DNA of 63,915 nt from Planctomycetota bacterium (GTDB lineage Bacteria; Planctomycetota; Planctomycetia; Pirellulales; UBA7805): contig JAIOPX010000048.1 of the NCBI GenBank assembly GCA_021413705.1, positions 1 through 63,915 on the forward strand. The letters run 5' to 3'. The translations under genes were made by a program, and so were the position numbers. Within the stretch, counting starts at the first letter, position 1. Each line of letters begins with the position of its first letter. The notes below the pieces were generated by a model that was given only the letters and a program-made list of their open reading frames with translations, had not been told where the DNA came from and did not search any database. Shown here piece after piece: positions 8,101 to 15,476 of the stretch.

Positions 8101-9744
8101 CTACTTTCCCTTCACTCGCTGAATCGCGTCTTTGTATTCCTTCACTTGCCGCTGTTGTCGGCCGTAGCCGTGCCACTGGGCCATGTCTTCCAACAGCTTG
8201 GGATCGTTGTCGATCAGCTTCCAGAGCTGAACCTTCGAGAAGTTAGCGCTGCCTCCATCGGAGATAAGCTCCATTCCCCATGGCTTGTCCGTGGACAAGG
8301 GACGCTCAAAATGGACTCGATCGTTGACTCTTACCTGGAGGTAACCATTGAGAGCGTGAATACGAAGCCGGTATTTGTCGCCGTCCTGCAACCGAACCTC
8401 CGGCACCGTCAGGCCGCCGCAGATGAGCGAGTTCTTTTCGAATCGCACTTCAACCGGTTTGACGGCTGGATCGTCAGAAGTTAGTCGTACCCCGCAAGTT
8501 CCCGTTGTCGGGGGAGCAAACTCGGCTTCGAGTTCGATCCACGGCGCACGGATATTGCCGACTTTAATCGCCTGCTTGTCGGCCACCGTCTGATTGGCCA
8601 ACTCAACGGTCTCACGTTTCAGACTCGCGATTGGCCCTGGCACATGTAGATCACAATCGCGACGGTGATTGGGAAGAGTACCTGCGCAACGATCCACTAC
8701 GTCATGGCCCCCTTCGTAGACATGCAGCACGCGGAACGGCGCTTCCTTGCCCAGTAGGTTAACCGTGGTGAGCATCTTTAGTCCATCAGAACTCACATCC
8801 AGGTTCTGATGCGAATGTCCCGCCAGAAACAACTCCATCTTGTGCTTTCGAAGCAGGTCGTAGAACTTTTCATTCGGACACCATTGCGAGTGGCAAAACG
8901 GAAAAATCCGTGTGCCAGGCTTCAGCCTGGAAAAATCTTTCTCCATCCAGTCAATGCAGGAGTTCGGCATTCCCCCTTCGAGCTTGCCGTCTTTTTCTTC
9001 AAACACCCAGTCCAGCCCCACGAAGTGGCAGCCGGCATAGTCGAACGACCAGCGGATGGGTCCGAGATATTTGGTGTAAGCACCGCTGCCGTGGAGTTCG
9101 GTTTGCTTCTTCCAGTCCACGGTATGGATAGCCACGATATCGTGATTCCCCGGGGTGTGGAACATGGTGATGGGAAATGAGCGAGTGAAGCCCTGAATAG
9201 AGGTGAACATGGCGTCGGCGCTGTCCACACCCGCATAGCCGAGATCGCCCGTGACTATCGCGAACTTTACCGAACTACCCAGACGCTTGACTTCGTCGCG
9301 AAACCACTGCGACAGTTCGCCGGTGAAGTTGTTGTGCGGATCTGTCGTTTGGACCATGGCAAAGGGAATCTTTTGCTCGTCGGGCCGCAGGCCAAACATC
9401 AGCACTTCGCCTGGCTTGATATCCGCCAGCCGGCGATACCACAGCCCGGTGGGCCAGTAGCCCGTGCCCCAGCTTACCGACACGACTTGAGCCGGTTTAT
9501 AGGGAAGTACAGGATCATTCAAGGTCTTGATTTCAAAGGAGCCGTCGTCGCCCGTGGTGACAAACTGCATTCCGTCGGTGATGGCCACGCCGGCCAAACC
9601 CTTTTCGTCCGCATCGAGCTGACCGTTGGCGTTCTTATCAAGAATCACACGGCCGCGGACGGTGACCGGATCGGCGGCCAGTGCGGTTGATGTCATTGGA
9701 AGAATGACCAGGATGAGGAAGCAGATGCGTAGCGCCGTCGTCAT
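8101..9744 (-). CDS. Secreted calcineurin-like metallophosphoesterase, copy 1
   Basis: 547 residues from the ATG at 9744, which begins a signal peptide ending ALAA near residue 24. Residues about 25-110 form a beta domain opening with VTVRGRVILDKNANGQLDAD, an EF-hand/dockerin-like calcium loop (DxNxNGxLDxxE) as in SdrD-type or MetallophosN domains. The phosphoesterase core (about 130-340) has the expected metal-binding blocks: TDPHN, TGDLGYAG, PGNHD, CHSQW and AGHSH. A C-terminal beta domain follows. Such enzymes hydrolyse phosphomono- or diesters with two metal ions; the substrate is not evident. A full paralog with the same domain order lies upstream on the same strand (9996-11636), and the two are separated by a repeat element. 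Confidence 0.9.
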   Translation of the reverse strand: MTTALRICFLILVILPMTSTALAADPVTVRGRVILDKNANGQLDADEKGLAGVAITDGMQFVTTGDDGSFEIKTLNDPVLPYKPAQVVSVSWGTGYWPTGLWYRRLADIKPGEVLMFGLRPDEQKIPFAMVQTTDPHNNFTGELSQWFRDEVKRLGSSVKFAIVTGDLGYAGVDSADAMFTSIQGFTRSFPITMFHTPGNHDIVAIHTVDWKKQTELHGSGAYTKYLGPIRWSFDYAGCHFVGLDWVFEEKDGKLEGGMPNSCIDWMEKDFSRLKPGTRIFPFCHSQWCPNEKFYDLLRKHKMELFLAGHSHQNLDVSSDGLKMLTTVNLLGKEAPFRVLHVYEGGHDVVDRCAGTLPNHRRDCDLHVPGPIASLKRETVELANQTVADKQAIKVGNIRAPWIELEAEFAPPTTGTCGVRLTSDDPAVKPVEVRFEKNSLICGGLTVPEVRLQDGDKYRLRIHALNGYLQVRVNDRVHFERPLSTDKPWGMELISDGGSANFSKVQLWKLIDNDPKLLEDMAQWHGYGRQQRQVKEYKDAIQRVKGK

Positions 9745-9868
9745 GATTGGAATGGCTCCACAAAGGGGGCGAAGAATGGTGAAATGGTTGCCCGTAAGCG
9801 GGTGAGTAAGGTGAGCCACTTCACTGTAGCTGGACAGTACGGACTCAACAACAGGAGGCTATAGTCCA

Positions 9869-9999
9869 GTAGGTCCATTCTGCCGGACTGGACCTTCGGG
9901 GTTAGCGATAAGTTCAGATGGCGGCGATGGAACACGAGTTGGCGCGTTGTGGGATCTTCGCGCGTTAACAAAATGTCCGTCTCGGCAAGTCGGACCTAC
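9869..9999. repeat. MITE-like element with GTAGGTCC inverted ends
   Basis: 131 bases bounded by perfect 8-base inverted ends (GTAGGTCC at 9869-9876, GGACCTAC at 9992-9999). The similarity extends inward over about 26 bases with mismatches (CTGCCGGAC against CTTGCCGAG). The right end overlaps the TAG stop codon (9996-9998) of the upstream metallophosphoesterase gene. It sits exactly between the two paralogs. Confidence 0.7.
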
Positions 10000-11636
10000 T
10001 TTTTCAGTGCGTCAATCGTCTTCTGAAACTCTCGCACCCGGTGATCCTGGGTTTGATGAGCATAGAAGCTCGACAGAGCCTGGATGGCCGCCACATCGTC
10101 GTGGGCCAACTGCCAGGCCTCGATCTTGCTGAATTTGGCCCCGTCACCTTCGCTGAAAAACTCCACACGCAGAGGCGCATCGGTCGCCAGCGGCCGTTCC
10201 CAGCAGACTCGGCTGTTGCAGCGCACCTGGGCTTGGCCATTCACCACATGAACGCGAACCTGAAACGCCGAGTCCCCTGCCCCCTTCACTGCCGGTACGA
10301 CCAGCGGCCCCGAGGTCATCTCGTTGGCCTGAAAGCTAAGTTCCATGGGCAGCACGGTGGCGTCCGCAGAAGTGATTCTCATGCCGCAGCGGCCCGAAGC
10401 AGGCGGCACGATGTCCGCGGCCACTTCCAGCCAGTGCGCCTCGAGCCCCTCTACGCGACGCGTGCCTGTACCCAGCGTAATGTCGGTCACATCCACCTTC
10501 TTGCGGCGCAGGCCGTCCAACGCCCCCGGCTGATGAACGCCACAGGAGCGCGTGTGACGACCGATGCCAGAGGGGCAGCGATCGACGAGATCGTGTCCGT
10601 TGGCGTTGATGTGGACCATGCGATACGGTCCTTCCTTTGCCGTAAGATTGACCGTGGTCAGGAGCTTCAAGCCGCCAAAGCTCATGTCGAGATTCTTGTG
10701 CGAATGGCCGGTCAGGTACAGTTCGGTGTTGTACTTGCGCAATAGGTCGAAAATCTCCTTTTCGTGCGGCGACCAGTGCGAATGGGCGAACAGAAACACA
10801 CGCGTCCCGGGTTTGAGCCGGGCCTGTTCCTGCGTTAACCATTTGATGGCTGCCCGGCAGGTGCCGCCGGAAAGATGTCCCTTCTCGTCGAGTTCAGCCC
10901 AGTCGAGTCCGATCATATGGACACCGGCGTAGGTGAACGACCACCGTAGCGGACCCAGGTATTTTGTAAATGCGTTGCTCCCCTGGATGTCCGTAGGCTT
11001 ATTCCATTCTGAAGTCATGATGCCGACGATATCGTGGTTTCCCAGCGTGATGAACATGGGAATGGGAAAGGTGCGGCTATAGTTCTGCACGCTGCTAAAC
11101 ATGGCGTCCGCATTCTCTGGTCCCGCATAGCCTAAGTCGCCGGTAACGATGGCGAACTTGGGGGCTGGCCCCAACTGCGCAACTTCTGTACGCCAGCGCT
11201 GGGAAATTGCGTCGCCAAAACTGTTGTGCGGGTCGGTGCCGTGAACGAACACCAGCGGCAGCTTTTGCTCGTCGGGCCGGAGGCTGAACAGAAGTTCTTC
11301 GCCGGGCTTGATATCGGCCAGCCGCCGATACCAGAGCGAAGAGGGCCAATAATTGCTCGGCCAGGACATGGCCACCACGCGGGCCGGAACGAACGGCATC
11401 GTGGCGTCGTCGGCCACTTTGATCTCAAACTTACCTTGGGCGTCCGTCGTGACGATGTTTACGCCATCTTCCACTGCTACTCCGGCAAAACCCTCTTCTC
11501 CCGCGTCCAGTTGGCCATTGGCGTTGGCATCCAGAATGACGCGGCCACGGACAGTCACCGGCTCGGCGGCACGTAACGCGGTTGCCGTCAGCAAGGAGAT
11601 TGAGAGCACGCAGGACAATCGAACCGTTAATTGCAC
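9996..11636 (-). CDS. Secreted calcineurin-like metallophosphoesterase, copy 2
   Basis: 546 residues from a GTG at 11636, with GAGG about eight bases upstream; the longer open frame would overlap the toxin gene by 68 bases. The signal peptide ends ALRAAE. The next segment, VTVRGRVILDANANGQLDAGEEG, repeats the calcium-loop domain of copy 1, and the core blocks are GTDPHN, TGDLGYAG, LGNHD, AHSHW and TGHSH. Length and domain order match copy 1 almost residue for residue, so this is a tandem gene duplication with considerable divergence. Substrate unknown. The stop codon lies inside the terminal repeat of the element at 9869-9999. Confidence 0.9.
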   Translation of the reverse strand: MQLTVRLSCVLSISLLTATALRAAEPVTVRGRVILDANANGQLDAGEEGFAGVAVEDGVNIVTTDAQGKFEIKVADDATMPFVPARVVAMSWPSNYWPSSLWYRRLADIKPGEELLFSLRPDEQKLPLVFVHGTDPHNSFGDAISQRWRTEVAQLGPAPKFAIVTGDLGYAGPENADAMFSSVQNYSRTFPIPMFITLGNHDIVGIMTSEWNKPTDIQGSNAFTKYLGPLRWSFTYAGVHMIGLDWAELDEKGHLSGGTCRAAIKWLTQEQARLKPGTRVFLFAHSHWSPHEKEIFDLLRKYNTELYLTGHSHKNLDMSFGGLKLLTTVNLTAKEGPYRMVHINANGHDLVDRCPSGIGRHTRSCGVHQPGALDGLRRKKVDVTDITLGTGTRRVEGLEAHWLEVAADIVPPASGRCGMRITSADATVLPMELSFQANEMTSGPLVVPAVKGAGDSAFQVRVHVVNGQAQVRCNSRVCWERPLATDAPLRVEFFSEGDGAKFSKIEAWQLAHDDVAAIQALSSFYAHQTQDHRVREFQKTIDALKK

Positions 11637-11646
11637 GTATTTGCCT

Positions 11647-12033
11647 CTACCAAAGTTTGGAAATGCCGTACGCTTCCAGATCTCGATCATTGCTGATGAT
11701 TGGAATATTCTCAATCTGAGACTGCGCCGCCAACATTCGATCGAACGGGTCGCGATGATGCCAGGGAAGAGATGCCAACATCACGGTGTGTTCCACCGTA
11801 ATTGGCAAGAGAACGATATCCAGATCGCGCATCGCAACTGTGATCCACTGCTCAAATGGCAGGGTAAGCGTTAATTTGCCGAGGCTAACTTTGATTGCTA
11901 ATTCCCAAATCGAGGCGCTCCTCAACAACAATGTATTGCTTGGATCCTCAATTTGCGGTCGTGCAACAGATCCTAGTTTTGCCGGATTTTCAACGGCCCA
12001 AATCAAAGCATGGGTGTCCAATAGCAAGTTCAC
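11647..12033 (-). CDS. PIN-domain toxin, VapC-like
   Basis: 128 residues, a full-length PIN domain. The N-terminus LLLDTHALIW carries the first metal-binding Asp (residue 6), a conserved Glu lies in SIWELAIKVSLGKL, and the C-terminal acidic positions fall in HHRDPFDRML and ISNDRDLE. Members are Mg2+-dependent ribonucleases that block translation by cutting tRNA or rRNA when free of antitoxin. The start is a GTG that overlaps the antitoxin stop (GTGA), the usual coupled arrangement with the antitoxin first. The GTG may help hold toxin expression below antitoxin. Confidence 0.88.
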   Translation of the reverse strand: MNLLLDTHALIWAVENPAKLGSVARPQIEDPSNTLLLRSASIWELAIKVSLGKLTLTLPFEQWITVAMRDLDIVLLPITVEHTVMLASLPWHHRDPFDRMLAAQSQIENIPIISNDRDLEAYGISKLW

Positions 12034-12260
12034 GCCATATATTCCCGGAAGTCATCCAGGGGGGCATCAAAATCCGGCGACAAATACTCAACGGTGCCGC
12101 GAAGTGTTCCTAAAACTCGGGTCCGTCCTCGTGGGATCTCAGCCAATGTTGCATTTTTCGGCATGAGTGTGACGAGAACGCGTACTCCCTCGGGCAAGTC
12201 AACAGGTTCGGTCAACTCGATCTTGCCGGAGTGAACCACGGCCCACAGTGACGTTTGCAT
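12030..12260 (-). CDS. Antitoxin partner of the PIN toxin (DUF104/AF2212-like)
   Basis: 76 residues from the ATG at 12260, which has GGGAG nine bases upstream; an alternative ATG at 12269 touches that GGGAG and is less likely. The first 40 residues (VVHSGKIELTEPVDLPEG) look like the small beta domain of DUF104/AF2212-type antitoxins. The acidic C-terminus (LSPDFDAPLDDFREYM) would wrap the toxin active site. It ends inside the toxin start codon. Antitoxins of this kind usually bind their own promoter, but no operator was recognised. Confidence 0.75.
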   Translation of the reverse strand: MQTSLWAVVHSGKIELTEPVDLPEGVRVLVTLMPKNATLAEIPRGRTRVLGTLRGTVEYLSPDFDAPLDDFREYMA

Positions 12261-12303
12261 CAGAATCATCTCCCAAAAGTGATTTCAATGCTACTAATTA
12301 TAC

Positions 12304-14424
12304 TCAGAACCGATCCAAGCTATCGAGCCAGCGCGACAGGGCCTGCTGCTGACTTCCGTCCAGCGTGCCCCCGACTCGCTCCAGAGTCAGTTCCGTGACA
12401 GGGTAGCCCAACTCCCGCAACCGTGGAACTTGGCGACCCAGCGAGGCCGCGGCTGGCCCCTGGGCAGCATGGGCGACGAGCACCGCCAGTCGGTTCGGCG
12501 GCTCGACGGCAGGGGGCTGAATGCTGGCGGGCAAAGCGGCGTCGATAGCCGCCACGCCTTGAAACATGCCCAGCCGGCCGAAAGCTGCCAGCAGCGCCAT
12601 GGCTCCACCACCTTGGCGACCGACGGCGGCAATGCGAGTTGCGTCAATGTCGTACTTCTCGGCAAGTTGTCCGGCTGCCCGAACGATCAATTCCAGTTCG
12701 TCCGCCTGCCACTTTTCAGCGTCGCGCGAACGGGGCATCAGCAGAATCGTTCCCGTCGTATCACAATACTGCTTCCACTGAGCGACCGTGCGATCTTGGT
12801 CAAACTTGCCGGGGGGAGACAGTTCCACCAACAGCCCCAGCGCAGCGGCAGGCTCTCCATGCGGCGGCACATAGGCGAAGCAGGCATTGGCAAGCTCGGG
12901 TATCTTTACGTTGATGACAGCGCCAGCGGCGGGCTTTTCCTTGGCGGCTGCAATCGAACTCGAGGGGGGCAATTCTGCCGGGATTGTCTCAGTCATACCC
13001 GTCAATTGCACTGAGAGGGTAACTTGCTTGTCCTTGCGGCGAACGATAACGTCCACTTTTTGCTCGGGAGCCAACGTATCGAGGATTTCCCTCGCCGCTG
13101 ACGAATCTTTGACCTCGCGGCCGTCGATTTTCTCGATCCGATCACCCGCGAGCAGGCCCGCTTGGGCCGCGGCGCCGTTCGGGAGAACGAAGCGAACAGG
13201 CACTCCCGGCTTTTCGCCTGCCGCACGCATCGGCAGCACACCAAGCATGGCCTGCTTGAAGGGGGGCAACTTGTCGACGAGCGCAAACTCCGCATCGATC
13301 TGCTTTTCGCCACGCTGGACCGTCAGCCGAACGCGATTGCCGTTATAGAGCGGTCCGACAATGTGACGCATTTGAGCTTGGTTTGACACGACCTTTCCTC
13401 CTACCGCGACAATCCGATCTCCACTGCGCAGCCCCGCTTCATACGCCGGAGTGCCAGGGCGGCAGGCAGCAATCACGGGAGGTTGCGCGAACAGGTCTTT
13501 TCCTTTCAGCGCCAGGCCCATCAGCCCAATGTGCAGGTCGCGCCCTTTGGCCAGCTCAGGCAGCATCTTGAAAATATCCGCCAGCGGAATGGCGAAACCA
13601 ATGCCGGAATCGTACCATTCCGCACCCGCCGTTTCGGCCGCATCCATCGGAGACATGGGAACCAGCACACCCAGCACGCGACCGTGGATATCGATCAACG
13701 GGCCGCCATAGTTGGCAGGCGAAACCTTGGCGTCGGTCTGAATCGCCTTTCCCCAGATCCGGTTCACGGCACTGACAATCCCCACCGAGACGTTGACTTG
13801 CTGAGGATCGATGGTCCAGCCTACGGCGATCGCCCAGTCGCCAGGGGAGACGGTTTGCGTGGGTGCAGCTTCGGGGATGATAAGTTTTGTGTCGGGTTCG
13901 ACATCGACCTTGAGTAACACAATGGCACGGCTTTGGTCGGTGGCCACCAGACGAGCCGGCACATTCTTGCGGTCGCCGATTTGCACCAAAATAGCAGTGG
14001 GCCGGTTCGCGAAATTGTAGGCGCTGGATACGATCAGCCCCTCGGGCGATACGATCAACCCCGTGGCGGCACCGCCGGACTGAGGGACTCCTTCGACGGC
14101 TTTCAGGCCGCCAACGGTCTGAATGCGAACCACCGACGGGGCAACGCGGGCCACGGCAGCGCGAATGGCGTCTTCCTCTTTCTGATTCGGTTCAGTTTCG
14201 GAGGCGATCGCTGTATTGCACAGCAGCAAGGCCAAGCCCGAAGCTATTAACAACCACAAGGAAATCCTTGCTCTTCCGTGTGCCACTGGCTCCGCCAGTG
14301 TTGTTCGTGACGGATCTATTCCGGCATTTTCCGAACATGCAATCACTGGCAAAGCCAGTGGCACACGGGTAGGTGCAAGGCAAGATTGATGCTGACAGGT
14401 ATCGTTGGGGCTGTTTGGGTTCAT
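12304..14424 (-). CDS. Trypsin/PDZ pseudoprotease fused to a degenerate alpha/beta-hydrolase-like domain
   Basis: 706 residues. The ATG at 14424 has GAGGTGA upstream and overlaps the previous stop as ATGA. Residues 1-53 precede a normal signal peptide (LWLLIASGLALLL, ending AIAS) and are largely encoded by a palindromic repeat. The trypsin-like domain (about 85-290) keeps the S1C/HtrA fold pattern but not the triad: by alignment with the neighbour at 15473-17230, His is Tyr136, Asp is Ala167 and Ser is Tyr239 (SPANYGGPL). Two PDZ domains follow (about 290-485). Residues about 500-700 resemble an esterase-type alpha/beta hydrolase, but the nucleophile elbow reads VGRQGGG with Gln where Ser is expected. 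Probably a secreted binding or regulatory protein. It is the last gene of the long minus-strand train. Confidence 0.85.
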   Translation of the reverse strand: MNPNSPNDTCQHQSCLAPTRVPLALPVIACSENAGIDPSRTTLAEPVAHGRARISLWLLIASGLALLLCNTAIASETEPNQKEEDAIRAAVARVAPSVVRIQTVGGLKAVEGVPQSGGAATGLIVSPEGLIVSSAYNFANRPTAILVQIGDRKNVPARLVATDQSRAIVLLKVDVEPDTKLIIPEAAPTQTVSPGDWAIAVGWTIDPQQVNVSVGIVSAVNRIWGKAIQTDAKVSPANYGGPLIDIHGRVLGVLVPMSPMDAAETAGAEWYDSGIGFAIPLADIFKMLPELAKGRDLHIGLMGLALKGKDLFAQPPVIAACRPGTPAYEAGLRSGDRIVAVGGKVVSNQAQMRHIVGPLYNGNRVRLTVQRGEKQIDAEFALVDKLPPFKQAMLGVLPMRAAGEKPGVPVRFVLPNGAAAQAGLLAGDRIEKIDGREVKDSSAAREILDTLAPEQKVDVIVRRKDKQVTLSVQLTGMTETIPAELPPSSSIAAAKEKPAAGAVINVKIPELANACFAYVPPHGEPAAALGLLVELSPPGKFDQDRTVAQWKQYCDTTGTILLMPRSRDAEKWQADELELIVRAAGQLAEKYDIDATRIAAVGRQGGGAMALLAAFGRLGMFQGVAAIDAALPASIQPPAVEPPNRLAVLVAHAAQGPAAASLGRQVPRLRELGYPVTELTLERVGGTLDGSQQQALSRWLDSLDRF
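14276..14368. repeat. In-frame double-hairpin repeat in the pseudoprotease N-terminus
   Basis: 93 bases with perfect 15-base inverted ends (CCGTGTGCCACTGGC at 14276-14290, its complement at 14354-14368). Each end also folds on itself (CACTGGC-TCC-GCCAGTG and CACTGGC-AAA-GCCAGTG). This is the layout of a two-headed REP/BIME element. It is translated as residues about 19-49, upstream of the signal peptide, without breaking the frame. Confidence 0.88.
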
Positions 14425-15476
14425 GGCTTTGTCACCTCACCCATTGAGGGCTCAATGGCCAGCACCTTCAACTCCTGACCACGTCGAACCGTCAGATGGA
14501 CGGGACTGCCAGCTTCAGTCCCCCGGCATACATCTCGAACATCGCGCCGCGACTGTACCAGGCGATCGTTCACGAACAGTATCAGGTCATCGACCATGAT
14601 GCTGCCCTTGGCGGCAGGCGAGCCGGGTCGAACCGACTCGACGAACGGCGGCGTGCTGTCAACCACGTTGGGCACTAACAGCAGCCCGAGAGCGGCAAAA
14701 TCGAGCGGATGTCTGGCCTGACGCCCTTCGTCGGGGCTGGCTGGTCGGGAGCGACCGGCCTGGATGTCGTCAACGGCCGCGCGAAGTGGTTCGATCGGCA
14801 ATGCATAGTTCAGCCACAAATTGCTGCGCGAATCGCGCAATTCTTTGCCGATCATCCCCAGTAGCCGGCCGCGAATATCCGTAACGGCTCCTCCGGCGGC
14901 GCCAGGATTATTGGTCATGGCGTCCAACACATAGATTGGGCCGCGATACGGAGAGGCGAAGACACCCAGTCGCCCTGATAATTGCGTTCGGGCGGCAATC
15001 ACACCATGCTGCACGCTAGCTTGCTCATCTCCATTGGCCACGCCATAGAGGTTACTCAGCGCCAACACGCGGCTCCCTACCACACCTTCCACGGCTTCCG
15101 TCAGATTGAAATGCGGCAGATCGGCGGCCTCGAACTTCAGCACGGCAATCTCCAGCCGTGGATCGGCACCCAGCAGTTTCGCTTCAAAGCGGCGGCCATC
15201 GTCTAACACCACACTGACGGTTTCGGAATCCAATACATAGCTGTAGACCGTCAGCACATGTCCGGTTGCCGAAATCAGCATCCCACTTTGATAGGCTTCC
15301 AAACCGCGCAAACCGCCAGCGCCGAAGATTTTGACGATTTTAGGCTGTGCGTTTGCAATGCCTGCGTGCCACGGAGACGGCGCGGGCGCTGCCGCCGCGA
15401 TGCGCTCGACGAAGTTGAACCACAGAGACACAGAGACACAGAGTAAGCACAGATGCTGAGAGTGGAACAATTTCAT
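14421..15476 (-). CDS. Trypsin/PDZ pseudoprotease, second copy
   Basis: 351 residues from the ATG at 15476, which overlaps the preceding stop as ATGA. The signal peptide core LCLLCVSVSLWF is encoded by a CTCTGTGT-type dispersed repeat. The trypsin-like domain (about 45-235) aligns with the gene upstream, but the triad positions are Ser (LTVYSYV), Glu (DPRLEIAVLKF) and Ala (NNPGAAGGAV), so proteolysis is not expected. One PDZ domain follows (about 255-345), with the end EVTKP. Its neighbours on both sides are an active-looking paralog and a second dead paralog, suggesting a stepwise family expansion in which the binding fold was kept and catalysis lost. Confidence 0.85.
   Translation of the reverse strand: MKLFHSQHLCLLCVSVSLWFNFVERIAAAAPAPSPWHAGIANAQPKIVKIFGAGGLRGLEAYQSGMLISATGHVLTVYSYVLDSETVSVVLDDGRRFEAKLLGADPRLEIAVLKFEAADLPHFNLTEAVEGVVGSRVLALSNLYGVANGDEQASVQHGVIAARTQLSGRLGVFASPYRGPIYVLDAMTNNPGAAGGAVTDIRGRLLGMIGKELRDSRSNLWLNYALPIEPLRAAVDDIQAGRSRPASPDEGRQARHPLDFAALGLLLVPNVVDSTPPFVESVRPGSPAAKGSIMVDDLILFVNDRLVQSRRDVRDVCRGTEAGSPVHLTVRRGQELKVLAIEPSMGEVTKP
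15415..15450. repeat. ACAGAG(A)C-type dispersed simple repeat used as signal-peptide code
   Basis: The sequence TTGAACCACAGAGACACAGA followed by further ACACAGAG units is the reverse complement of a (CTCTGTGT)n repeat that I know as a dispersed non-coding repeat in many environmental bacterial genomes. Here its minus strand supplies codons for the hydrophobic core of the signal peptide. Confidence 0.6.
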
